NCBI GenBank assembly: GCA_012271265.1
Contig: JAAXGQ010000104.1
Coordinates: 1 to 47,257, forward strand
Source: Vicinamibacteraceae bacterium
Lineage (GTDB): Bacteria > Acidobacteriota > Vicinamibacteria > Marinacidobacterales > Marinacidobacteraceae
DNA length: 47,257 nt
Direction: 5' to 3'
In this document: positions 29,235-38,404 of the stretch, in pieces
How positions within the stretch are numbered: the first letter of the stretch is position 1
Layout of the letters: every line of letters starts with the position of its first letter
Program-made: the position numbers and the translations under genes
The notes under the pieces: model-generated
Told to the model about the DNA's origin: nothing
What the model saw: the letters and a program-made list of their open reading frames with translations, nothing else
Databases searched by the model: none

Positions 29235-29975
29235 TGCGGCGCAGGCCGGCGAGGACGCCGGCGCTCCATGCAGCCGACGCTCCATGCGTCGGGGCGCGCC
29301 AGGCCTGGAGCGCCGGTGTCCTCACCGGCCACGGTCCATCGGGACGGCGGCGCGGTCGGCAGGAGACTGCCTGAGGGGCCGACGGTGCGGCGCAGGCCGG
29401 CGAGGACGCCGGCGCTCCATAGGGCCGGCGCTCCATAGGGCCGGCGCTCCATGGGCCCCGCGCTTCATACGTCGGGGTGCGCCAGGCCTGGAGCGCCGGT
29501 GTCCTCACCGGCCACTGCCTGTCGGCACGGCGACGCGGTCGGCAGGAGACTGCCTGAGGGGCCGACGGTGCGGCGCAGGCCGGCGAGGACGCCGGCGCTC
29601 CATAGGGCCGGCGCTCCATGGGCCCCGCGCTTCATACGTCGGGGCGCGCCAGGCCTGGAGCGCCGGTGTCCTCACCGGCCACGGTCCATCGGCACGGCGG
29701 CGCGGTCGGCAGGAGACTGCCTGAGGGGCCGACGGTGCGGCGCAGGCCGGCGAGGACGCCGGCGCTCCATAGGGCCGGCGCTTCATGGGGCCGGCGCTTC
29801 ATGGGGCCGGCGCCGCTTCATACGTCGGGGCGCGCCAGGCCTGGAGCGCCGGTGTCCTCACCGGCCACGGTTCATCGGCACAGCGGCGCGGTCGGCAGGA
29901 GACTGCCTGAGGGGCCGACGTGCGGCGCAGGCCGGCGAGGACGCCGGCGCTCCATGGGGCCGGCGCTCCATGGCG
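29235..29975. repeat. Composite tandem array of palindromic elements, unit about 152-185 bp
   Basis: GCGGCGCAGGCCGGCGAGGACGCCGGCGCTCCAT at 29235, 29387, 29570, 29737 and 29922, alternating with GAGCGCCGGTGTCCTCACCGGCC variants. Confidence 0.92.
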
Positions 29976-30033
29976 GCGGAGAGGGGGATGCGGCGGAAGC
30001 GGGGGTGGGGCCCCTAGACTTCCTGCGGCTGCG

Positions 30034-31086
30034 ATGACGGACGACCGCTACTCCCGGCAGGCGCTGTTTTCGGGGATCGGTGCGGACGGACAGGCGCGGA
30101 TCGGGCAGCGGCGGGTCCTCGTGGTCGGCGCCGGGGCGCTCGGCTCGGCGGCTCTGGACATGCTGGCGCGGGCCGGGGTGGGTCGGATCCGGTTCGTGGA
30201 CCGGGACACGGTCGAACTCTCGAACCTCCAGCGGCAGTGCCTCTACGACGAGGCCGACGCCCTCGAAGGCGCGCCGAAGGCCGAGTGCGCCCGGCGGCGG
30301 CTCGCCGCGGTGAACCGCGACGTGGGGCTCGAACCCCTCGCCCTCGACCTCCACGCCGGGAACGTCCGCGCCGTGACCGAGGGCGTGGATCTGATCCTCG
30401 ACGCCACGGACAACTTCGAGACGCGCTACCTCCTCAACGACGCCTCGGTCGCTTTCGGCATCCCCTGGATCTACGCCGCCGTCGTGGGCAGCTACGGCAT
30501 GACCTTCACCATCCTGCCCGGCCGGACGGGCTGCCTTCGCTGCGTCATTCCCGACCTCCCGCCGCCGGGCTCCTCGCCGACCTGCGACACCGCCGGAGTC
30601 ATCGCGCCGGCGGTCGCCGCCGTCTCCGCGTACGCGGTGGCCGAGGCGCTCAAGATCCTCGCCGGCAAGGAGGACGCCCTGCAGCCGGGCATCTGGCATC
30701 TCGACGTCTGGGAACGGAGCGGCTACCGGATGGAAGTGGGCAGTCCCGACCCGGGTTGTCCCGCCTGCGCCCGCCAGGAGTTTCCGTTCCTCGCCGGTGA
30801 TGGCGCCGGCGCCGCGCTCACGCTCTGCGGCCGGAACGCCGTGCAGGTGCGGCCGGCGCCGTCGAGGAACGGGTCGGAAGCGCCGGAGGCGCTGCTGCCG
30901 TCCCTCGCGGCGCGCCTCAGGCGGCTTCCCGAAATCCGGGGGTCGCTGCGGGTCACCCCCCACATCCTCCAGTTCGAGACCGGGGACCGGCGGCTCGTCG
31001 TCTTTCCCGACGGCCGCACGATCGTCCACGGCGGGAGCGACCCGGCGGAGGCGCGCAGCCTAGTCGCCCGCTACATCGGCGCCTGA
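30034..31086 (+). CDS. ThiF/MoeB-type adenylyltransferase (E1-like)
   Basis: RYSRQALFSGIGADGQARI, VLVVGAGALGSAALDMLARAGVGRIRFVDRDTVELSNLQRQ, CLRCVIPDLPPPG, CPACARQEFPFL; C-terminal TPHILQF ... VVFPDGRTIVHGGSDPAEARSLVARYIG. Confidence 0.92.
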   Translation: MTDDRYSRQALFSGIGADGQARIGQRRVLVVGAGALGSAALDMLARAGVGRIRFVDRDTVELSNLQRQCLYDEADALEGAPKAECARRRLAAVNRDVGLEPLALDLHAGNVRAVTEGVDLILDATDNFETRYLLNDASVAFGIPWIYAAVVGSYGMTFTILPGRTGCLRCVIPDLPPPGSSPTCDTAGVIAPAVAAVSAYAVAEALKILAGKEDALQPGIWHLDVWERSGYRMEVGSPDPGCPACARQEFPFLAGDGAGAALTLCGRNAVQVRPAPSRNGSEAPEALLPSLAARLRRLPEIRGSLRVTPHILQFETGDRRLVVFPDGRTIVHGGSDPAEARSLVARYIGA

Positions 31087-31104
31087 CCGATCGCGAGGCG
31101 CAAG

Positions 31105-32232
31105 GTGACGGAAACCGACTCCATCCTCCGGGCGCCCCCCGGAGCCGTCACGCTGCGGGGGGACGAAGTGCGCCGCCGCCGCCGCGTCGAGGCCGGCGCC
31201 GCCGAGGTCTTCGCCGGCTGGGGCTACGAGGAGATCCTGCTGCCGCTGTTCGACCACGCCTATGTCTTCGCCCGCGGGGGAGGACGGTGGTCGGAACGGT
31301 CGAGCTACCGCTTCACCGAGGGCGGAGACCTCCTCGCTCTCCGCGCCGACTTCACCGCGCTGGCGGCGCGGGCGGCGTCGGTCCTGCTGCCGGCGGGCCT
31401 GGACCGCCTCTCCTACCGGGGAGAGGTCGTCCGCCGCCCGGCGCGGAGCCTCGGCCCCGCGGCGTCGCGCGAGGTGGGGCTGGAACACTTCCGCGCCGGG
31501 GTCGGGGCCGACCTGGAGGTCCTGCTCGTCGCGCTGGAAGTGCTCGAACGGCTGGACATCGGCGGCTTCGTCTTCACGCTCGGGCACGCCGGATTCCCGT
31601 TGGGCCTCCTCGACGACGCCCTCGCCGGAAATCCCGAAGGCGGCGACTGTGAGCGGCGGCGGGCCGAGACCCTGCGGGGGCTCTGGCGGCGGGACCGGGG
31701 CCGGATTCGGGCCGCCCTCGGGGACGCCGCCCCCGCGGTGACCGCCGCCCTCGACTTGACCGGAGGACCGGAGGCGCTCGAAGCGGCCGCGGCGCTCGAG
31801 CTGCCGGCGCGGGCCCGACAGGCCGTCGAACGGCTCCAGGAACTCGCCGCGCTCCTCGACGGGCTGGGGCTCGCCGACCGCTTCCGCTTCGACCTCGCCG
31901 AGCTGCGCGGCTTCGACTACTACACCGGGCTCATCTTCGAGATCCATGCGCCCGGCGCCGGCTCCGAGATCGGCGGCGGAGGCCGCTACGACGACCTTCT
32001 CGCCCGGTTCGGGGACGCTCGCCCGGCCGTGGGCTTTTCACTCTCGGTCGACCGCATCGCTCCCCTGCTCCCCGCCGCCCCGCACCCGCCAGCAAGCGCC
32101 AGCCTGTCGGCAGGAGACGGCCCGAGGGACCGAAGGCGCCGCCGAGGCCGGCGAGGAGCCCCCACCGGGAGAACTGGCCGGCGCTCCATGGGGCTTCTCG
32201 CCGAGCGTTTTCGGGCCATGCGCCTCGACTGA
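31105..32232 (+). CDS. hisZ: ATP phosphoribosyltransferase regulatory subunit HisZ with a repeat-derived C-terminal segment
   Basis: HisRS-like fold: FDYYTGLIFEIHAPG, EIGGGGRYDDLLARFG; adjacent short-form hisG. Confidence 0.85.
   Translation: MTETDSILRAPPGAVTLRGDEVRRRRRVEAGAAEVFAGWGYEEILLPLFDHAYVFARGGGRWSERSSYRFTEGGDLLALRADFTALAARAASVLLPAGLDRLSYRGEVVRRPARSLGPAASREVGLEHFRAGVGADLEVLLVALEVLERLDIGGFVFTLGHAGFPLGLLDDALAGNPEGGDCERRRAETLRGLWRRDRGRIRAALGDAAPAVTAALDLTGGPEALEAAAALELPARARQAVERLQELAALLDGLGLADRFRFDLAELRGFDYYTGLIFEIHAPGAGSEIGGGGRYDDLLARFGDARPAVGFSLSVDRIAPLLPAAPHPPASASLSAGDGPRDRRRRRGRRGAPTGRTGRRSMGLLAERFRAMRLD
32106..32193. repeat. Palindromic element copy inside hisZ coding sequence
   Basis: GTCGGCAGGAGAC...CCGAGGGACCGAAGG...GAGGCCGGCGAGGA-(20 nt)-CCGGCGCTCCATGGGG matches the modules in the 29 kb array; the reading frame stays open. 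Confidence 0.8.
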
Positions 32233-32238
32233 CGCGCC

Positions 32239-32883
32239 ATGCCGCACCCGCCCCTGGTCGCCGTCCTGCCCACCGGACGCCTCCTCCGCGCGGCGGCGGG
32301 GGTGCTGCGCCGAGCCGGGCTGCCCCTTCCCGAGCCCGGGGAGGCCGATCGTCGGCTCCGCATCCGGGGCGGGCCGGTGGACCTCCTGTTCGCCAAGGAC
32401 CGTGATGTTCCGATCTACGTCGAGCACGGCGTCGCCGATTTGGGCGTCGTCGGGCGGGACGTGCTCGAAGAGCAGCCCGCCCACATCTACTGGCCGGTCG
32501 ACCTCGGGGTGGCCCGCTGCCGGATGGCGGTCGCGCGTCCCGCCGACCGGCCGCTTCCCGAGCCGCCGTTCCGGATCGCGACGAAATACACCCGCGCGGC
32601 CGCCCGGCACTTCCGCTCGCGAGGCATCCCGGTGGAACTCATCCCCCTCCACGGCGCGATCGAGCTCGCTCCCGCCCTCGACCTCGCCGACGCGATCGTG
32701 GACATCGTGGAGACCGGAAGCACCCTTCGGGACAACGGCCTCGTCGAGGAGGAGACGCTCTTCGAGAGCAGCGCCCGGGTCGTGGTGAACCGGGCCTCCT
32801 TCCGGCTTCGGGCGGACGTTCTCGGCCCGATGCTCGAGCGGCTCGAAGCCGCCGCGAAGGCGAAGGCAGCGCCGCGCCCGTGA
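32239..32883 (+). CDS. hisG: ATP phosphoribosyltransferase (short form)
   Basis: DVPIYVEHGVADLGVVGRDVLEE, ATKYTRAAARHFRSRG, GAIELAPALDLADAIVDIVETGSTLRDNGL. Confidence 0.95.
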   Translation: MPHPPLVAVLPTGRLLRAAAGVLRRAGLPLPEPGEADRRLRIRGGPVDLLFAKDRDVPIYVEHGVADLGVVGRDVLEEQPAHIYWPVDLGVARCRMAVARPADRPLPEPPFRIATKYTRAAARHFRSRGIPVELIPLHGAIELAPALDLADAIVDIVETGSTLRDNGLVEEETLFESSARVVVNRASFRLRADVLGPMLERLEAAAKAKAAPRP

Positions 32884-34265
32884 CCCCGGCGACCACCGGC
32901 GACGTCCGGATTCCCGTCTTCGCCAGCGTCGCGGCCTGGCGAGCCGATCCGCGCCGCGCCGAGGACGGCGCCGGGACCGCCCGTCCCTCGGTGCGCGAGG
33001 CGACCCGGGCGATCATCGAGCGGGTCCGGCGCGAGGGCGATCGAGCGCTGGTGGACCTCGCCGCCCGCTTGGACAGGGTCCAGCTGGATCCACCCAGCCT
33101 GCGGGTCACCCCCGACGAACTCGCGGCCGCCGCCTCCGGCGCGTCTCCCGACGCCCGCGCCCTCCTCGCCCGCACCCGGGACCGCATCGCCGCCTACCAC
33201 GAGCGGCAGCGGGAAGCGTCGTTCGAGATGGAGATCGGGCCCGGCGCGACCCTTGGCTGGCGGGTGCTGCCGGTCGTATCCGTGGGCGTCTACGTGCCCG
33301 GCGGCAGGGCCGTCTATCCCTCGACGGTGCTCATGAACACGGTCCCGGCGGCGATCGCCGGGGTCCCGCGCATCGCGCTGACCACCCCGCCGGGCGCCCT
33401 GGAGCGAAGCCCCATCCTTGCCGCGGCGGTCGAAATCGCCGGCGTGACCGAGGTCTACCGGGTGGGCGGCGCCCAGGCGGTCGCGGCCTTCGCCTTCGGG
33501 ACGGGCGTCGTGCGGCGCGTCGACAAGGTCGTGGGTCCCGGCAACGCGTTCGTGGCCGAGGCGAAGCGGCAGCTCGGGGACGTGATCGGAACGGACGCCG
33601 TCGCCGGACCCTCGGAGGTCGTGGTGCTGGCCGACGGGACGGCATCGCCGGCGTGGGTGGCGGCGGACCTCCTCGCCCAGGCCGAGCACGGCTCCGGAGA
33701 GGAGAGGGCCATCCTGGTGACGACCTCGCCGGAGGTGGGGCGGGCGGTCGCCGCCGAGATCACCCGCCAGGCGGCCGACCAGCCGAACCGGGCCACGATC
33801 GCCGCCGCGCTCGACCGCCACGGCGCCGTCATCGTCACCCGCGATCTGAACGAAGCCGTCGCCGTCTGCGAGGAGCTCGCCCCGGAGCACCTCGAGGTGA
33901 TGACCCGGGACCCGGACGCGCTGGCCGCGCGCCTTCCCGCCGCCGGCGCGCTGCTGCTCGGCCCGTGGTCCGCAGTGGCTGCCGGCGACTACGGGGTCGG
34001 GCCGAACCACGTCCTCCCCACCGGGGGCACGGCGCGCTTTTCCTCTCCACTCTCGGTCGCCGATTTCCAGAAGCGGCAGAGCGTGGCCCGGCTGAGCCGG
34101 GCTGCTCTCGCAGCCCGCCGCGCCGATTTCGAGGCCTTCGCCCGGATCGAGGGCTTCGAGGCCCACCGGCGCTCGATCAGCATCCGCTTTCACGGCTCTC
34201 CCGGCGACCCGGACCGACCGGATCCCGGTCCGTCGCCCTCCGCCGCCAACCACGAGACTCCCTGA
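32880..34265 (+). CDS. hisD: histidinol dehydrogenase
   Basis: VGVYVPGGRAVYPSTVLMNTVPA, VDKVVGPGNAFVAEAKRQL, AGPSEVVVLAD, LAQAEHG, APEHLEV. Confidence 0.96.
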   Translation: MTPATTGDVRIPVFASVAAWRADPRRAEDGAGTARPSVREATRAIIERVRREGDRALVDLAARLDRVQLDPPSLRVTPDELAAAASGASPDARALLARTRDRIAAYHERQREASFEMEIGPGATLGWRVLPVVSVGVYVPGGRAVYPSTVLMNTVPAAIAGVPRIALTTPPGALERSPILAAAVEIAGVTEVYRVGGAQAVAAFAFGTGVVRRVDKVVGPGNAFVAEAKRQLGDVIGTDAVAGPSEVVVLADGTASPAWVAADLLAQAEHGSGEERAILVTTSPEVGRAVAAEITRQAADQPNRATIAAALDRHGAVIVTRDLNEAVAVCEELAPEHLEVMTRDPDALAARLPAAGALLLGPWSAVAAGDYGVGPNHVLPTGGTARFSSPLSVADFQKRQSVARLSRAALAARRADFEAFARIEGFEAHRRSISIRFHGSPGDPDRPDPGPSPSAANHETP

Positions 34266-34341
34266 ACGCCCGCCCCCGGGGCGGCGTCGCTACCATCCGG
34301 CGCTTCCGACCGGGCCTCGCCCGACCACCACCTGACCCGCC

Positions 34342-35472
34342 ATGCGAACTCCCATCCCCCGCGCCGCGCTCCGGCCGGCGCTTCAGGAACTGTCCCCGGA
34401 CATCGGATCCCGTCCGGACGTCCCGATCTACCTCGACTGGAACGAGAGCCGCTGGCCGCTCCCCGAGTCGCTCACGCGGAAGATGACCGAAGCGGTCACG
34501 TCGGTGGATCCGAGGCCCTACCCGGACCGCTCCTATCCGGCGGTGCGGGAAGCGCTCGGCCGCCTGGCCGGCTGGGACCCCGAGGGCATCGCCTTCGGAA
34601 ACGGCGGCGACGACATGTTGGCGCTGATCGGCGTCGCCGCCACCGGCCCCGGGCGCACCGGCATCTACCCCTCCCCCGGCTTTTCGATGTACCCGTGGGC
34701 AATCCGCCGCGCCGGAGCGCGCCCGGCGCCGGTCCCCCTGGGCGAGGACCTTGCCTACGACGTGGACGGGCTGATCGCGCGCATCGGGGAAGAGCAGCCT
34801 TCGCTCGTCTTTCTCACGAGCCCCCACAACCCCACCGGACAGCAGTTGCCGCTGGACGAGATTCGACGCATTGCCGAGGCGGCGCCGGGGTTCCTGCTGG
34901 TGGATGAGGCGTATCACGAGTTCAGCGAGTTCACCGCCCGCCCGCTGCTCGACGAGTTCGGGAACGTGATCCTGCTGCGGACCTTCTCGAAGGCGATGGC
35001 CCTGGCGGGCGGGCGGCTCGGCTATCTCCTCGGAGCGCCGGAGGCGATCCTGAGCATCCGCCGGGCGCAGCCGCCGTTCCCGGTGGGGATCTACACCTGC
35101 CGGGCGGGAGCCGCCGCGATGAACGAGCGGGCGGCGCTGTTCGAGCTCACCGCACGCATCGTGGCGGAACGGGACTCGCTCAGAAAGCGCCTCGCGGACA
35201 TTCCCGGCATCCGCGTCTGGCCGTCGCAGACGAACTTCCTGCTGTTCCACACTCCGGCCGACAGCACCGTCCTGGCCCGGCGGCTCCTCGCCCGGGGGGT
35301 TGCTCTCAGGGACTTCTCCCGCCACCCGATGCTGGCCGGCACGCTTCGGGTGACGGTCGGGACGCCGGAAGAGAACGAGGTCTTCCTCGGCGCGCTCCGC
35401 GACTCGCTCGCGGCGCCGATCCTGCCGGAAGAGCTCGCCGGGGTCGGAGCCGCGGCGTCACCCGTCGCCTGA
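34342..35472 (+). CDS. hisC: histidinol-phosphate aminotransferase
   Basis: LDWNESRWP, PHNPTGQQL, LLRTFSKAMALAGGRLGYLLG; his operon context. Confidence 0.93.
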   Translation: MRTPIPRAALRPALQELSPDIGSRPDVPIYLDWNESRWPLPESLTRKMTEAVTSVDPRPYPDRSYPAVREALGRLAGWDPEGIAFGNGGDDMLALIGVAATGPGRTGIYPSPGFSMYPWAIRRAGARPAPVPLGEDLAYDVDGLIARIGEEQPSLVFLTSPHNPTGQQLPLDEIRRIAEAAPGFLLVDEAYHEFSEFTARPLLDEFGNVILLRTFSKAMALAGGRLGYLLGAPEAILSIRRAQPPFPVGIYTCRAGAAAMNERAALFELTARIVAERDSLRKRLADIPGIRVWPSQTNFLLFHTPADSTVLARRLLARGVALRDFSRHPMLAGTLRVTVGTPEENEVFLGALRDSLAAPILPEELAGVGAAASPVA

Positions 35473-35489
35473 GTCTTCCGGAAACCGAC

Positions 35490-36113
35490 ATGAGCGAGAC
35501 AACCTCGACAACCCTCGCCCGCCCCCGGCGGTCTTCGCGGCGCGAGCGGAACACCAGGGAGACCCGGATCCGGGTGGCGCTGGATCTCGACCCGGCCGCG
35601 CCCGAGGCGGCCATCGCCACCGGTGTCGGCTTCTTCGACCACATGCTGGAGTCCTTCGCGAAACACGCGGCGATTTCGCTGAGCGTCGAGGCGGAGGGGG
35701 ATCTCCACGTGGACGCCCACCACACCGTGGAGGACGTCGGCCTCACCATCGGCGCCTGCCTTCTCGAGGCGCTCGGCGATCTGAAGGGCGTGCGCCGCTT
35801 CGGGAGCGCCCACATCCCGCTTGACGAAGCCCTCTCCCGGGTCGTGGTGGACCTCTGCGGGCGGCCGTTCCTCGCCTGGCGGGTGCGCTTCCCCGCCGAA
35901 CGGGTCGGTGCCATGCCGACCGAGCTGTTCGAGGACTTCTTTCGCGCGCTGACGGATCGGGCGCGGATGACCGTCCACGTGGACAACCTGATCGGCACGA
36001 ACAGCCACCACATCGCCGAGACGATCTTCAAGGCCTTCGCCCGCGCCTTCTTCGAAGCGCGGGAACGGGTCGGGGAGGCGGTTCCTTCGACGAAGGGCAC
36101 GCTCTCCGAGTGA
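35490..36113 (+). CDS. hisB: imidazoleglycerol-phosphate dehydratase
   Basis: TGVGFFDHMLESFAKHAAISL, HVDAHHTVEDVGLTIG, GTNSHHIAETIFKAFARA. Confidence 0.96.
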   Translation: MSETTSTTLARPRRSSRRERNTRETRIRVALDLDPAAPEAAIATGVGFFDHMLESFAKHAAISLSVEAEGDLHVDAHHTVEDVGLTIGACLLEALGDLKGVRRFGSAHIPLDEALSRVVVDLCGRPFLAWRVRFPAERVGAMPTELFEDFFRALTDRARMTVHVDNLIGTNSHHIAETIFKAFARAFFEARERVGEAVPSTKGTLSE

Positions 36114-36838
36114 GCGGCGGGCGAGAGGCGGAGACCGGCCCGCTCGCGGAGTTCCCCCCGGCACCCGCTCCGAGCGAGCGGGAACCGGTGGCAGCCGGGC
36201 GCGTCCGGGGGGATTCTCCCGTCGTCACCGTCGTCGATCACGGCGCCGGAAACCTCGCGAGCGTCGTCCGGGCGCTCGGGCGCGAAGGCGCGGCCGCGCG
36301 GCTCTCCCGCGACCCGGAGGAGGTCGCGGCGGCCACGCGGCTCGTGCTCCCCGGCGACGGGCACTTCGGGGAAGCCATGCGGGGTCTGCGGCGGCGCAAC
36401 CTCGAAGCGCCGCTCTCGCGGGCGATCGAAAGGGGCGCCAGCCTTCTCGGGATCTGCGTCGGGCTCCAGATGCTCTTTCCGGAGAGCGAGGAAGCCCCGG
36501 AGGTTCCAGGCCTCGGCCTCCTGCCCGGGCGTGTGCGCCGTTTCGGCCCGGGGCTGGTCGTCCCGCACATCGGCTGGAACCAGCTCGAGGCAATTGCGCC
36601 CGGCCTCCTCTTCGAGGGCATTCCGGAAGGCGGTTACGCCTACTTCCTCCACTCGTTCTTCGTGGCGCCGGCGCGGACGAGGGACTGGCTGACGCGCACG
36701 GACTACGGGATCCCGTTCGCTTCGGCGGCCGGCGCCGGGAGGATCGCCGGGATCCAGTTCCACCCGGAGAAGAGCGGACGACTCGGCGCGCGGGTGCTGC
36801 GGAACTACCTGAGCTGGGCGGGAGGCAACGGGAGATGA
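36110..36838 (+). CDS. hisH: imidazole glycerol phosphate synthase, glutamine amidotransferase subunit
   Basis: DHGAGNLASVVRAL, LLGICVGLQMLF, GIQFHPEKSGRLGARVLRNYL; about 35 aa N-terminal extension in the annotated frame. Confidence 0.93.
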   Translation: MSGGREAETGPLAEFPPAPAPSEREPVAAGRVRGDSPVVTVVDHGAGNLASVVRALGREGAAARLSRDPEEVAAATRLVLPGDGHFGEAMRGLRRRNLEAPLSRAIERGASLLGICVGLQMLFPESEEAPEVPGLGLLPGRVRRFGPGLVVPHIGWNQLEAIAPGLLFEGIPEGGYAYFLHSFFVAPARTRDWLTRTDYGIPFASAAGAGRIAGIQFHPEKSGRLGARVLRNYLSWAGGNGR

Positions 36839-37683
36839 ACGACGCGGCCCGAGCGCCCATCCTGCCGATTCCGGCGATCGATCTCTCCGGAGGCCGCGTG
36901 GTGCGGCTCTTCCGCGGCGAGCGGGATCGGGAGACGGCGTACCCGGTTCGTCCGGTCGCGATGGCCGAGGAATTCGCTGCCGCCGGGGCTGCCTGGCTCC
37001 ACGTGGTGGACCTCGACGGGGCGTTCGGCGACGGCGGCAACCGGGACACCGTCGGGGAGCTCCTGGCTGCGGCGCCGCTGGCGGTGCAGGTGGCCGGAGG
37101 GGTGCGCACGGTGCGGGAATACGCCCGGCTGCGCGAGGCCGGCGCCGCCCGGGTGGTCTTCGGCACGATCGCCGTCGAGGCGCCCGAAGTCGTGGAGGAA
37201 GCCATCCGCCTCGACCCGGACGGCGTCGCGGTGGCGCTCGACGTGAAGGGCGGCCGGCTGGCCACGCGAGGGTGGGTCGAGACCGCCGCCGGCCCGGCGT
37301 GGGCTTCGTCCGCCCCCGCCGCGGCGCGCCGGTGGGGCAGGCGCGGCGCCGCGGCAGTGATCTACACCCGCGTCGAGAAGGACGGCACCCTCGAAGGCCC
37401 GGACGAAGCCGGAGCTCTCAAAGTGGCGAGAGCCGCCGGAGTCCCCACCATCCTCGCCGGGGGGGTGGGGTCCCTCGACCACCTCCGCGCGCTCGCCGCC
37501 TCGGAGGCCGTTCCGCGCCTGAGCGGCGTCATCCTTGGCCGCTCGCTCTACGACCGGCGGTTCACCTTCGCCGAAGCCCTCGCCACCCTTGCGGGGCAGG
37601 CCGGCGGGGACGCCGGCGCTTCAAGGGGCCGGCGCGCCATGGGTTCTGGTTGTCGGCGTGGGCCACGTGGATCGCGCCGTTGA
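36835..37683 (+). CDS. hisA: phosphoribosylformimino-5-aminoimidazole carboxamide ribotide isomerase HisA with repeat-encoded C-terminus
   Basis: IPAIDLSGGRVVRLFRGE, WLHVVDLDGAFGD, VQVAGGVRTV, GVILGRSLYDRRFTFAEAL. Confidence 0.92.
   Translation: MNDAARAPILPIPAIDLSGGRVVRLFRGERDRETAYPVRPVAMAEEFAAAGAAWLHVVDLDGAFGDGGNRDTVGELLAAAPLAVQVAGGVRTVREYARLREAGAARVVFGTIAVEAPEVVEEAIRLDPDGVAVALDVKGGRLATRGWVETAAGPAWASSAPAAARRWGRRGAAAVIYTRVEKDGTLEGPDEAGALKVARAAGVPTILAGGVGSLDHLRALAASEAVPRLSGVILGRSLYDRRFTFAEALATLAGQAGGDAGASRGRRAMGSGCRRGPRGSRR
37591..37643. repeat. Palindromic element copy overlapping the hisA 3' end
   Basis: GCAGGCCGGCGGGGACGCCGGCGCTTCAAGGGGCCGGCGCGCCATGGG. Confidence 0.85.
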
Positions 37684-37747
37684 TCGTGCGCTTCACCCCT
37701 CCCGGTTCAGGTTCAGGGCCATAGCCGGGGCTCCCGCAACCCGACCG

Positions 37748-38404
37748 TCAGGTCGGGAAGCGGCGGGCCAGCTCGGCGGCGACCTCGGTCGCATCCACTT
37801 CCCGACTCTCGAGCAGGACCAGCAGGTGGTAGAGAAGGTCCGCCGCCTCACTGACCAGTTCCCGGTCGTCTCCGGCCGCGCCGGCAAGCGCGGTCTCGAC
37901 CCCCTCCTCGCCGACCTTCTGGGCGATCCGCCGAGGACCGGCGAAGAGCAGCTTCGCGGTGTAGGAACCTTCCGGCCGCGCCGCGGCGCGCGACTTCACG
38001 ATCCCCGCCAGCCGCTCCAGCACCCGGTCCAGATCAGGATCGTCCGGCTGGTCCGCCTCCCCCCCGGCGATCCTCCGGAAGAAGCACGAGACCTCCCCGC
38101 TGTGGCACGTGGGTCCTACCGGCGCCGCCCGGACCAGAAGCGCGTCCCGGTCGCAATCCGCCGCGAGCGAAACGAGCCGCAATTCGTTCCCCGAGGTCTC
38201 CCCCTTGCGCCAGAGCGTCTGGCGGCTCCGGGAGAAGAAGTGCACCCGGCGCGTCTTCAGCGTCAGGTCGAGCGCCTCGCGGTTCATCCACCCCAGCATG
38301 CGCACGCGCCCGCCGGCCGCATCCTGCACAATCGCCGGAATCAGCCCGGCGTCGTTCCAGGCGAGCCGGGACGACCCCTCCGGACCGGCGGCGACGGCGC
38401 TCAC
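37748..38404 (-). CDS. hisIE: bifunctional phosphoribosyl-AMP cyclohydrolase / phosphoribosyl-ATP diphosphatase
   Basis: [55 protein letters not shown]-terminal [33 protein letters not shown]. Confidence 0.95.
   Translation of the reverse strand: MSAVAAGPEGSSRLAWNDAGLIPAIVQDAAGGRVRMLGWMNREALDLTLKTRRVHFFSRSRQTLWRKGETSGNELRLVSLAADCDRDALLVRAAPVGPTCHSGEVSCFFRRIAGGEADQPDDPDLDRVLERLAGIVKSRAAARPEGSYTAKLLFAGPRRIAQKVGEEGVETALAGAAGDDRELVSEAADLLYHLLVLLESREVDATEVAAELARRFPT

Noticed and set aside
24659-29374. 1571-aa plus-strand ORF
   Set aside because: Antisense to the FAD/Fe-S oxidase, membrane protein and amidohydrolase genes, all with convincing motifs; a high-GC antisense artefact.
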